A DNA stretch of 64,000 nucleotides from contig OZ005613.1 of NCBI GenBank assembly GCA_963930655.1, positions 12,222,501-12,286,500 on the forward strand, in the 5' to 3' direction. Shown here piece after piece: positions 12,757-24,485 of the stretch (position 1 is its first letter; each line of letters opens with the position of its first letter). This stretch comes from Myrica gale. Taxonomy: Eukaryota; Streptophyta; Magnoliopsida; Fagales; Myricaceae. The position numbers and the translations under genes were made by a program. The notes under the pieces are model-generated. The model did no database searches. It worked only from the letters and a program-made list of their open reading frames with translations, and was not told where the DNA came from.

Positions 12757-13913
12757 CTGCATAAAGAAGAAAAATATAAAATGTCATTTAGAAGCAGATG
12801 TGTTAAACAAATAGAGAAAAAATGGTGCGTCACATCTCTGAAGCAGTGGAAAAACATAAGAAAAGATGAGTCTTTTGCTTTCTCCATCTAAAGACCCCCT
12901 TTAACTTCCTTGACAGCCATCTGGAGTGATTTGACTCTGAATTCTCCACATCGAGAGGCAACCTCCAACTAACCTCATTCTCCCCTTCCCCCGGCCCTTT
13001 TTTACTGAATGCTCAGACTATACACCTCCTCGAAAAACTCAACAAGACCAGAATCAAGTTATGCTAATGTCTTCTGCAAGTGTGGTCAGGAGCTGCATAA
13101 TTATGTGCATTATTTACGATGATGCAGCCAGATCAAATTCAATTTTGCACAATTAGTGAAAGCCAGTGTTCACCTTTGGCAAAATATTCCCTACGGTGTA
13201 TATACCCATGTGATGTGTTTTCTTGGTTTAATTAAATATTGCATAAGATAAGAATGATTCCAGTTGGACAAGTGGGGAATGTTGAGGTGAACCAGATAAT
13301 TTATTTGACATCTTGATTATGCCATCTTCAGGGTCCGCTTGAAAGGTAAAACAAAAAACCACCCTCCTTCCCCATTGCTATAATACCTATTAATCTCTCA
13401 CATTACCCAAATAATCAAGGTGCATCGGCTTGACTAAATCCCCTTGAGCAGCTAAAGAAGCCCCAAAGGATATCCATTGAAAAGAACCGAGAACTAAATG
13501 AAGAGATACATTAAGCAATTCACTTTGTGCATCATTCCTAGAAGCCTTTACGCCAAATTTATAAAAGGAGAAACTGTTAGCATATGCCATTTCAACTTCT
13601 AATTACGTATCAGTCCACCAATACCACCCTTGAGTCCAAACATTCAGTTGACAGAAGATTACAAAGTTTGTCTGATGCTCTTATTTAAAGAGACAGAACC
13701 ATAACATCTCCTACCTCTAGTGTGATAGATCTATACAAGTTGCAGGTACAACTGGACACCTCCTCAGTTCATCCCAAACATTATGAAACATAATTGTTCG
13801 GCTTACAAGACATATAAGAAATTGAAGAACCTTATTGACATAGGCCCAGAGCGATGATGTTGGACAACCAACAAAGAGAAGAAAAGACTCTAATCCACAA
13901 TGGTTTTATTGAG

Positions 13914-15033
13914 GGGAAAAGATTCGGTCATAAGAAGCAGACTTATAAGAACTTCAAAGTAGCGGTTAGGATTGGTTAAATATCATCCAACCGTTGTAAT
14001 CAAGACACCTCATTAAATGAGTTGAACCAAGTTTGGCTCGGCTTCCTTTCTAAGCCAAGCCATTTTTTTTTTGCCTCTTCTAAGCCACACGTGATCCAAC
14101 AACCCCCTTTCTTCCCCAACACGTCTCCCCCTCTCCCCCCTTACAATTTTTTCGAACATTACTTTGGCTTGAAGAACACGCTTCCCAGTCCCCCCAGTTT
14201 TTCTCCATCTTCCCTGTACCTCTCTTGCAGAACAGAGTCCTTCGGCTTGCAGAACAACGTCTTTCGTCTTGCAGAACGCCTGGCCTCTGAGTAACTCATA
14301 TGAACTGCTGATATTTATATATGGTACAGGAAAACTATGTAGGTTGAGTTTTTATGAGATTCTAGCCATGCTAGCCTTGATTTATGACATTTTTCGTTAT
14401 CCTACTCTATATTTTGGTGCATAACAGGCTTCGTTTTGTTATTTAGGGACCCAAAAACAAAGGCGTTTAACTACTGGAGGGGGGACCAGCACGTAAGTAT
14501 TTTCCAACATCTACACAAACAGGCCTTCCTTCTTTTCCATCTCCCGCACCAGAAAAACTACAACAACCATAACAGAATGAAGGAACTCCAAACTACGGCA
14601 CAACAGAATGAAGAACTAAAAAACATAACTATTTTAAGAAATCAAATCAATAGAGGGACCCAAAAGTAGAACAAGTCGTCCACATCAATCTCATTAAAGA
14701 GTAAAGCCAACTACACCCCAGCAAGGACGTCCCATAGAAATGCTTTTCAGTTAACTAACACTAATCACCACTTGCTGTCGGAGCTGGAAGAAGAAAAAAT
14801 TAAAGTAAAAAAATTCAGTTTTGGCGACTTTTTACAAGGAGAAGCTTGTTGGAGAAGACGGCTCAAAAGTGGGTTGTAAAAAAAATCAGCCAAAGCCGAG
14901 CAAAAGCCAAGCCATTTCTCTCTTTATCATTAATTGATGTGGCAGAAATTTAACCGTTAGATCTGCGTCTTTAAATTCTAACCGCTACTTTGAAGTTCTT
15001 ATAAGTCTGCTTCTTATGACCGAATCTTTTCCC
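13914..15033. mobile_element. Non-autonomous Mutator-like element
   Basis: The ends are almost perfect inverted repeats of about 57 bp, beginning GGGAAAAGATTCGGTCATAA and reaching CAAAGTAGCGGTTAG. They are flanked by TTTATTGAG (13905-13913) and TTGATTGAG (15034-15042), a 9-bp duplication with one mismatch, the size typical of Mutator insertions. The 1-kb core has a C-rich stretch and three CTTGCAGAAC copies (about 14222-14277), but no transposase. It could hold captured host sequence. Confidence 0.8.
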
Positions 15034-15518
15034 TTGATTGAGAACCAAACTCACGCTGAACAAAAGTCAAAATTCAAAAGGTTACCTATCCCAGGATTTT
15101 TTTATTCCAAAAGTACCCTTGTTGACTGGTATTTTTAAAAATATTTACAAAGAATCTCAAGTTTCCCTAATTAAGCTCCTTCCCTGTGTTCATGGGCCTG
15201 CATCACTTACTTTCATAGTATAGATTAGAAAGGGAAAAAGCCAAGAAAGAAACGATTATATGGCAATTTCCACATACATCGCACTATGGAAGCCACAGTC
15301 AAACATATCCTAATTTCTAATTCCAAACCACATCATCAGGGAGAGAAAATATCCAGTAATGCTATAACTAATCTGGAAAAGACATAAGGACAAAAACATT
15401 AAGATTTAACGTTTGTAAGACCTCTGATAAGTCATTTACGCCTCTTTTAATAAAAAAATCATTTAGCAATTACAGATTACTATCTTCTGCATATGGATTT
15501 CCTCCAAGTACTACTCAC

Positions 15519-15934
15519 CGAATTGTAAACAATGATATCTGGTTCCAACCGCGGGTCCCACTCTCCAAGTGCTCCAGTTTTGAACTTCTTCTTGGGAGGA
15601 GATCGCATGGTATCAATCACATCAAAAAGTTCCTTCAAATAACCCGTTTGACCAAGAGTGACAGCTATACAATGATAAGCGACTATGTCGGGATAGGAAG
15701 ACATGTATTGCTGGAGGCAAATAAAATAGGAATTTTTTTGGGGGTAAGTAATAAAACAGGAAATTTAATATCTTTCAAGAGTAAGAGTGTTTGTTATTCA
15801 CAATGTGTACTGCACTAAGAAAAAGCATCCAATGCACTAAAAAGAAATATACCTGCATTGAATGAAAGACATTGAGTGCCTCCACGGGTCTATTTGCCTT
15901 TCCAAGTACATCAAGTGCGGTTGTGTATATAAAT
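15519..15934 (-). pseudogene. EMB2279: PPR remnant, exons 2 and 3
   Basis: Exon 15934-15853 reads FIYTTALDVLGKANRPVEAL then NVFHSMQ. Exon 15710-15519 reads on with YMSSYPDIVAYHCIAVTLGQ and RSPPKKKFKTGALGEWDPRL up to PDIIVYNS. Both are open and bounded by consensus splice sites (TTTGCAG| and CAG|GTATAT; CTCCAG| and TCG|GTGAGT). These are canonical 35-residue PPR motifs with the basic PPKKKFK linker characteristic of this family. Confidence 0.8.
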
Positions 15935-16231
15935 CTGCAAAACGAAGAGGACATGCAGTTAGAAGATCCTTGAGCATAATGATAAGGCAATAGTATATTT
16001 TTAGGTGATTGTTACTCCCTAAAATTAAAACAAGAGAAATAACCGGCACTACTGGTTCACTGGCAAGTATTAAAACATCCCAACACCAAGGTCCCAAACA
16101 AAAGAACATTTTTCCTCAAATTAAGATCCCATAAAGTCTACTTGTTATTCAAAAACAAAAAACCTCTAAAAATAGGGAAGTTATCAGGGGGATGCCTTTA
16201 CAGTAACCATATTATAACAAAACTATTTTTA

Positions 16232-16553
16232 GGGAAAAATATATTTTGCACCCTCAAAGTACCACACCATTTCAATGTACACCCTAAATTACTAATCTTG
16301 ACACATTGCACCCTATCCTACCAAAGGTTTTCGCTTTGCACCTATGAAAAACTTGAGCATAAAGATCGTGCCACGGGGCCTAACTTTAACAAACTTTAAT
16401 GGTAGGATATTACATACGGTGCAAACTGAGAACTTTTCAGTAGTTTGGGGTCAAGACTCGCAGTTTAGGATGCGCATTGCAAATGGTGAAGTAGTTTGAA
16501 GGTGCAAATTTCAAATGGTATGAAAATTTGGCAGTGTAGAGTGTAATTTTTCC
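16232..16553. mobile_element. Short inverted-repeat MITE
   Basis: The left end GGGAAAAATATATTTTGCACCC and the right end (read in reverse complement) GGAAAAATTACACTCTACAC share a TIR-like pattern and the TTTGCACC motif recurs within. It is non-coding and inserted in a PPR intron. The target-site duplication is unclear. Confidence 0.55.
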
Positions 16554-16688
16554 ATATTCTCAAAACAGTATCTCATAATTTCCCCATATTCTTAAGACAG
16601 TTCCTTGATGGGTAAAGAGTGTAATTTTCCCATATTTCCAAAATGGTATCTCATAATGTTCCCATATTCCTAAGACAGTTCCTTGTTC
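16551..16688. repeat. Tandem duplication, ~76-bp period
   Basis: CCATATTCT...GGTATCTCATAAT...AAGACAGTTCCTTG is present twice head to tail, immediately right of the MITE at 16232. The linker AGAGTGTAATTTTCCCAT resembles the MITE end, so the duplication probably involved it. Confidence 0.6.
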
Positions 16689-17190
16689 CATATAAAAAAA
16701 ATTACTGATTCCAACATATAGTAAATAACTGGAACAAATGAAAACTGATCCAAATGATACATGACTCAGGTAGGCAATTAGAAATTGTGCCCTGAACTTT
16801 CTAGAATCACATTGTCAATGTTGCATCCTTCCACACCCTTCCCCCTAATACATTGAACAGTGACCACCAAAAACTCAAGATTACCAAAACTAGCAAACAT
16901 GATCTGCTTGACCAATAAGGCTAACAAAGAAACCTAACAGCTTAAGTTTAATTGCAGTGGAGTGAAAGGAACAGCTCTATTAAACTCTTATTTCCAGTGT
17001 CGTTGAAAGCTCAAGGTGCACTTGATCAAAAAATCCTCATGGAGCCCATACCCAAAGCAGAAATTGCAAGCATGTGCTTTATCGAAGTAAAGCCCAAATT
17101 GTTAGATGCAACACATAAATTGTTCTCAAAAACAGATACATTCTACACAAGCAAAACTGTTAACACAAATGAAAATGATGATTTATTTAA

Positions 17191-17403
17191 GGTGGTGTTT
17201 GTTTGTGGAAATTTTGAGGTATTGAGGTTGGTGAAAAAGTGAAGATAATTGAAGGGAGTTTGTGAAAAAGTGAAGAGAGATAAGATTTGAATGAATATTA
17301 AAATGAAAAATAATTATTTGATAGGAAGAGAGAGATTATTTTGTAGTTTTTTTAATCAGACCTGAAATTTTGGGGTGCCAACATTGCTGCAAACAAACAC
17401 CAC
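17191..17403. mobile_element. Tourist-like MITE
   Basis: It begins GGTGGTGTTTGTTTG and ends CAAACAAACACCAC, a terminal inverted repeat, and holds the blocks GTGAAGAGAGATAAG and AGAGAGAGATTATTTT. These blocks match, in this orientation, the MITE at 62949 and, inverted, those at 37562 and 40621. Confidence 0.65.
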
Positions 17404-19102
17404 GTCAGATCAAATGGCTAGAACATTGACCAATTGCATGAAGGTTGTAGGTCTGAAATTCCAATCATCTGTATGCCTATTTGAATTGTAGAATGCATAG
17501 AAATGAAATTTGCATGAAACTATCAGCAGGAAACAAAATACTCATCAAATTAAATGGAATTTGATTATCACAGTGCAGACTATAATCTTCTACCTCAAAA
17601 AATTAATTCTCTGGGCATTGAAAATATATCACGGAGAGGAAAAAACAAATCAAATTCAGCACATGGTTTTGAAAACTATACTGAAAAAGTCTGTGAAAGT
17701 AAAGCAATGGTCATTCTTTTGTGGTTGCCCATCAATGGTTGATTTCAATAGATTATACATGCTTTTTTTTACCGTAAATAAAAAGTGTGCTTTCTTGGGA
17801 TGGACCTAAGTGATGCGTTCCACGTAATGTGTTTAGCTAAAATATTAAGAACCAATTTATTCTTGGCATGTGCATTGCACTCTAGGCTAAGAATTTTTTT
17901 TGCTCCAAAGTCCCAAGTAGATATGCATCATACTGTTTTATAGTACACAACACGACTTACGGCCATATCCTAAAATACATTATAACCTATTATTTTACCT
18001 CCCCGATATTGATTTTCAAAAAGAGAAAAAATAAGACTCCAAGACAAAACAAGGTAATGTTGACATTGATTGTAGGTAACTTCTTGAGTTATCGAGAAGC
18101 AAAAATAATTCCTTTTTCACAGACAGTACCAGAATGCCTCATCTTATTTATTTTTTACTAAAAAATTGTAACACTTATGTAACATGATTGACTAAAACTG
18201 AAAACTAACTTTTTGTTTTTTGTTTTTTAATCTAAGATGCTTAATCTTAGTCCAGGATTTTTATTTTCATATGTTTTATGGTACCTACAAAATCATTGAT
18301 CGAGGAAAACCCACATAAGATAAAAGAACGTCAGCAGTACAGCCATTGTTTTTATTTAGAAGGGGCTGAATATATCCGACATAAAAATAAAATGTATTCT
18401 AACAAATATTTTATTTGCTAAATTTTGAAGTCTTATATAAAAGCAGGCTTTACGTAGTACTAAGTGCGTCCAAAACCTAGGATGCAACTCCAAGCACATA
18501 GGAAACATAGCTTGAATAATGACTGAATAGCTTTTGGCTTACCCATATCATTAAACCTGAATTTTCAGGACAAGAAGCAAATAAATATGACTGATGAACA
18601 ACTCCAAAAGCAATGATCACAGCTGATCCAATTAACAAGTACACAAATAACATATAATAATCAATTAAGAAGTGAAGAAAATAGGAAAAAGAAAAAGCAT
18701 TTTACAAAACTCACAAGTACACAAATTCAAGCAAATCTTAGTTCGTGTACAAAACTAAAGGCAATGCACACAGTTATGAAAATAAGATATACAGAAAAAT
18801 ACTAATTACAACTTTTCTTTATCATATACTTGCTCAAATAACAAATAAGGAATCAAAATTTATAAAATCCGGACCCAAGACTCACCCAAGCCTGAATTCT
18901 TTATTGTTATATATGTTAATTGTGATCGAAAGGTAAAAATTGTAGACATTATTAATGACATGTTTGTGGAAGGTATGAGCATGATTACATGAGTGATTGA
19001 AAGCATGGGATGAGTTTCAAAGTAAGGAAGTGATAGGGTAAAAGAAAAGAAAAGCAGAGGACAAAAAAGAGAGAACGAGGGAATAAAAGCTTAAAAAATA
19101 AA
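17404..19102. other. Intron sequence of the PPR remnant, nothing recognised
   Basis: AT-rich sequence with scattered short frames and no domain I recognise. It is part of the ~8.55-kb first intron. Confidence 0.5.
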
Positions 19103-19520
19103 TATCATAGCACACCCAAATATGGGGTAAAATCAAAGCGCCCCCTAAATTTCCAATTTGTCTGATTACGCCTCTCAAGTTGCATAAAAAAACAATTGTC
19201 GCCCCCATTCTATTTAGCCTATAAATAGACAAAAAGTGATGTGGAATGCCCCTCCGAGATCAAATGAGAAAATAAAAATAGAAAAATACAACAGTAATAT
19301 TATTTAACGCTTTATTTTTTTCTATAACTTTTTATTGTTTTTGAAATTTTTCGTAATTTTATCTTTGAGGGGCATTTCAGACACATTTCGTCTGGTTTAA
19401 CGGCCAAATTGAACGGAGACGACAATTGAGTTTTTTTGCAACTTGAGGGTCCTAACTAGACAAATTGGAACTTAAGAGGGCACTTTGATTTTGCTCCATA
19501 AATATAGGGAGTCCATGATG
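19103..19520. mobile_element. Foldback/MULE-like MITE with ~110-bp inverted arms
   Basis: The left arm (about 19103-19212) has AAAATCAAAGCGCCC, CAATTTGTCT, CTCAAGTTGCA and CAATTGTCG in order. The right arm (about 19400-19517) has the same blocks inverted. The core is ~190 bp and non-coding. Confidence 0.65.
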
Positions 19521-19707
19521 ATTCCCCTTCAAAAAACAAATAATAAAACTTTATGCTAGTACTCTGACCATGTCCATGTGATCTCAACAAAATTATGCCT
19601 TTTTTTTTCCTTTTTCAAGACTCAATTGTAAGTTGTAAAGAGCTCATCCCTAACTATGACAAAAATCCCTGCATGAATTTGACGAGTATGCATAGTTCAC
19701 ATAATTT

Positions 19708-22700
19708 TTTTGATAGTAAGTCAATCTTATTAGAAAAAGCGAAAGCAGTACAAGAGACTACCGAAATCGCTTAGTCCAAACAAGCAACAAAACTAAGAAA
19801 ACCATAAAAATCAACAAAAGGGCACCCTAACACCGCATTAGCCCAACAATAGAGAGAAAGCAACTAAAACCCTTGCAACTTCACCAACGACAAAGAAACA
19901 TCTATTAACACATGCGCCAAGGCTTCGCCACTCACCAAAGCACCTCCGATAAGAGCCCGGGCTGCCAAGCCACAAAGACTTCGTGAGATACGCACACAGC
20001 AGGCTCCTGCGTCAGAGACAACCAGCGTGTTCGCTGGCGTCGGCAGTCCATCCTCCAAGCCACCCTGTTCTTCCTCGGCATTGAGCTGCCCGAAAACTTG
20101 GCCCAGATCTGCCACAACATGGCTGTCGGAGACAGCCACAAAGCTCGCTGGCGACGACAGGCCCTTCGCTGAGTCACTCAGGTCTCCCTTGGCAAGGAGC
20201 TGCCCGACAACTCCCAGCCTAGGCGATATAGACTCCTCCGCAATCTCCAAAATAGGCTCCTTGGACTGTTGATAAACTGGGCCGGACCCAACTGTCGGCC
20301 CACTACCCACTAAACGTTGACCTACCTCAGCCTACCCCACTCCAAGGCCCAATCCCATATCAATTGACCCACCAGAGGACAAAAGGTCACACTGGGCCTC
20401 CAGTTTAAATCCACACACCATACAACTTATTTAAAAATTAGGCACCAGAATGGGCTCCGAAACCTCCAACTTGTTTTTTACCAGCCCAATGACACTCTCC
20501 AGCTCAGCATTCATATTCATTAAATGTGCCCATAGCTCTCCGTCAGAACGAGCCGCCAGTGTAGTCTTTCCTTTAGAATGATTGTTATTGGAAATCACAA
20601 CTCCATCACACACTTTGCATGCGGCTCCCTGGAAACTCCAACTGACTTCAGCTTTAGCGTACTAACCACGTCATCCTTAATATTTCGTAGCTCTATTTTC
20701 CCCTCCGCCTTCTTCTCCGGCAAGCCATGCCTTGCCATATCTGCAAAGGAAACACCTTTCCTGACCGTAGAAACCACAAACCCAACTCTCTTACGTCTAA
20801 GCTCGCCAATAACCGAAATAATCTCTTCACAAGTCAGAACGAAGGACTGCCACCCAACACTTGACTTCCCCTCCGAAATCATCACCACCCCCATGATGGC
20901 GTCTCTCCTCGAATTTTGCAAGAGCAATGTATCTCCCGCTCTTATTCGCACATTGCTGGGCAAGAAACGCACGAGAGGATTCGTTGAATTTCTCCGAAAA
21001 ATCTATGGAATCCTTGGACTCCACAAATTTACCAAACAAGTTTGCCAACCAAACCACCTCATACCTGCTAAGGGTGTTCAGTGCCACCGAAAAGTTTCGG
21101 TGGCACCGGCACCGGGATACCGGTGCCCCGGCATCCCGGTGCCGGTCCGGTTTCATGTATCAAGGAAAACCCGGGGGTATTCCCGGTTCCCGGGGACCGG
21201 GAAACCGGGTTGTCCCTTTTAAAAAATAAAAATAAAAACGACGTTTACGTCGTTTATCCTCCCCCTCCCCCTTCTTTCCTGATTTCCTCCCCCACCCCAG
21301 TTTTTCCGAAACCCTTCCCTCGGCAGCACAGAACCCTCCCCAATCCCCTCTTTTCTTTGCCAACCACCTCCTGCCGCACCTCCCCTTCCTCTCACGCACA
21401 GCTCCTCCTCCATCGGCAACCTCTCGGCTCACTCCCTCTCAGCCTCTCTCTATCTCTCTCGGGATCTCTTTCTCTTAGCATCGATTCCAGTGCACTGCCC
21501 AGTGACGAGTCCACGCATCTCTTGTGCCCAACAAGTAGATCTGAAAGAGATTTTCAAGCTTCTACCAGATCTGAACGATGCCCACATCTCTTCGCCGACC
21601 ACCACCCTTCGGTGAGTTTTCTTGAAACCCCATGTGACGAAGGAGGCTTTGTTGGATTTGGTTGCCCGAATAGGAAAACACGTGTACAGAAGGAATGGGC
21701 TCGTTTTGATAAGCGGTTCTCTAATTTGACATGGAAATTTTCCTGTTTGGTTATTCGTGGGTTGTGTCACATTGCGAGTTGTGAGAATTAGTCAGTTGTT
21801 TGATGCATTGGGTTGTTGGCATATGCCTTGTTAGTTAGTAGTCAGATGGAATGTAATTCCACCCTTGAAATGAAGAACTTAACTGAAGTGCGCTGGCAAA
21901 AATTGGAAATTACTTTTATATTTTCATATCAGATCAATGAAAAATGAATAAGCTCCTATGCTAGATTTTGGCAAAAATTGGAAATTAAGTGCTTTGTTAC
22001 TTAATTTGTTATCGCACTTCTAATGTTTTGTGAAGTCTAAGAACCATCTTGACTTCAAGTTGATCTATTAAAAGGGCCTGTTTTGGGATTCATCTTTATG
22101 TAGGGAGGCATATAGGGGATTGAGGGATCTTCTAAGGGTATTTAGAATAGACATTGGATCTTTTAAGAGAATTTAGTTTAGGGATAAAGGCTCTCTTCAA
22201 ACCTGTTGATTCTTTGAATATGCTAGGATCAAAGCCTCCAATACTAGTTGATTCCTAAGAATGCCACCAGTTGGAAGGAAAAAAATCACACTATGTCACT
22301 AAGTATTATTATATATTATAGGCGCACTTTGTTAGATAAGGTTCACTACCTAATTACTACTAGTGATTGCGATAAAAGCTTCTAATTCCTAATGAACAAG
22401 GATTTTTGTAGTTTGAACTCTTGTCGCTCTCAGGGAAGAGTTAAACTTTCATTATACATCCTGGATCGCTTCTAAAATTTCTGTTGAAGATTTTACTCAA
22501 AGCGTGTTACTGTAACATCATCTTTTGAAAGTTTAATCCTGCCTTAGTGCTTTAGCTTACATTGACAATAAAATGCAGGATCCTTGTCGACATGGTGTCA
22601 AAGATGCTGTGCAACTATGCCAAAAGGCTGGTGTTAAGGTACTTCTTACATGTTAAATTTTTTGCTCTTGTGATCTTGGAGACCTGTTTCTGGGATTGAT

Positions 22701-23659
22701 CATGTGATTTTACACCAATATTGCTAATCTTGTCTGTTCTAAAGAGAGATTTATTTAGGTTTCAGTTAACTGATGGTTCTATTTCATGGGCAATATATTA
22801 TCGAGAAGCATCAGTCACGTTTCATTGTTATTTGGATCCTGTTGTCATTCAAAATGTGTTCATGTAGGTTAGATTCGCAATTCAAATCATCTATGTTCTT
22901 CCCTATAAACATAAGGAAAATTTGGTGATTGGATTGAGTGAGGTTTGATTTGCTACAAGTTGTGCGAGGATACATTGGTATTATTGATTTTGGATTGGAT
23001 TGGATTGTATTAGTTGGATTGGATTGGATTGGATTGTATTAGTGTAGAGTTTATATTTTGTAAGTGCGTAATATGTTAAAAAAATGGTTCAATATGAATG
23101 TAGGATTACCGGAAACCGCCATCGCTAAAACCGCCACCGCTAAGGGCCGGTTTTTGCCCTTAACGGTGTAGGTGTAGGTGACATTTTTTTAAAACCGACA
23201 TATCAGGTGTAGGTGCCAGTTTTGGCCAAAACCGGCACCTACACCGGGGTTGAACAACCCTAATACCTGCCAAAGCAAATAAAACTTTACGATCTCCTAT
23301 TCTGTTCAGTTAACGTAACAATACCAAGCGAACTCATTGAGAACTGGAATTTCTTAGCCTCAATCACCAAACTATGGAAGAATGCCATTCCATTTAGAAG
23401 AATGCCAAACGCACCTGCTTTTCAACACTACATTAAGTAGAGGCCTACACTTAATTTGTCATCTTTTAAAATCTCATTCATTAAAATCCCTCGTATCGTA
23501 GCCATTGTTTGGGCTCTGGAATTTACTCCTAATGATTCATTAGGACAAACCGAGAGAAAACAGGAAGGGGAAAACGGGTTTGGTTCAGTGTAATTAAAGC
23601 ATTCCAAGGTGTGCATACAACATACAGCTTAGAAAGGCTCAGATATAGCGTCCCGCACA
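19708..23659 (-). mobile_element. LINE-like retroelement with ORF1-type gene, interrupted by a hAT element
   Basis: On the minus strand, frames between 21156 and 19864 encode a decayed ORF1-like protein. Its RYIALAKFEERRHHGGG and GWQSFVLTCEEI stretches resemble a plant LINE-associated protein that usually reads FLELSEYGGGGRRG then GWR.F. The frame shifts several times. The 3' end has a short A tract (minus strand, + 19705-19711) and flanks TTCACATAATTT at 19696-19707 and 23660-23671, a possible 12-bp target duplication. Without the hAT insert it would be ~1.75 kb, with no reverse transcriptase, so non-autonomous. Confidence 0.55.
21069..23262. mobile_element. Non-autonomous hAT element with perfect 8-bp TSD
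   Basis: The ends TAAGGGTGTTCA and (reverse complement) TAGGGTTGTTCA match at 10 of 12 positions. The 8-bp direct repeat ATACCTGC lies at 21061-21068 and 23263-23270, which is diagnostic of hAT insertion. Both subterminal regions are rich in CCGGCACC/GGTGCCGG motifs (about 21095-21160 and 23125-23250), as expected for transposase-binding arrays. There is no hAT transposase inside. The frame 21081-21791 is open by composition only. GGATTG runs (about 22971-23035) form a short tandem repeat. Confidence 0.85.
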
Positions 23660-24485
23660 TTCACATAATTTATTAAGGGCTGTTCAACATCGTAGCCAAG
23701 AAGCATTTGCTCTCAGATTTGCCTTGAAAGGCCACCACCAAAAAAATCAAAAAAAGACTAAAAGCGGAAGAAACAAAAAACAACAGAAGAAGAAGAAGAA
23801 GTCATTTGAACAAGATCAACTACATTTTGAAGTGGATTTATTCGTAGATATGTGAGGCCACCATCACTGTTACTACCAAGATCAACCACCAATTATAATC
23901 GCATCATTACTGCAACTTCTATACTTCATATAACATCTAAAAACCAAGATCGGTGTTAGCAAATCCTAACACTGTAGCAACAACTACCATGACATGCTCT
24001 GACATGGTTGGCAGAACTGCTACTAATACCGTGATAAAAAACCAGGAACCCTGCCCTGACCAGATATGTTTTAATCTTCTCAGTACCAACATTACTCACA
24101 ACTGGAAAACAGTAAAACACATTGTGTAATTACCACTTCATCCATTGAATACAACCACTGGATCCTTTCTCCAAGAGTCCAAGAGAGAAAACGTGTAATT
24201 GTAACAATTTCAGTTAAGAGTCTATGGTAACATATAATGTGCAACCTATGAAGTGATTTCAACCAAGATAGTATTCTTTTTAAGTAGTTTGAAACTATGG
24301 TTTGAACATCTAAGGGAGGTCTTAAGTTCTGTGAAATTGCGATCATTTCTGGACTTACGAAAAAGTTACGACAAAACTCATTGCCCAAATGTTTCCATAG
24401 AGATGATAATACTTAAAGAGAACACGGTTTTCAAAAAGTGCACAATTGTCATCAGAGCAATGAAGAAAAAAAGGGACGAGGATAC

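Noticed and set aside
20027..20272. Plus-strand frame over the LINE-like ORF1
   Set aside because: It is the complement of the minus-strand ORF1-like sequence.
21081..21791. 236-codon open frame in the hAT element
   Set aside because: It is Pro/Ser-rich because of CT-rich sequence, is matched by open shadow frames on the other strand, and has no recognisable domain.
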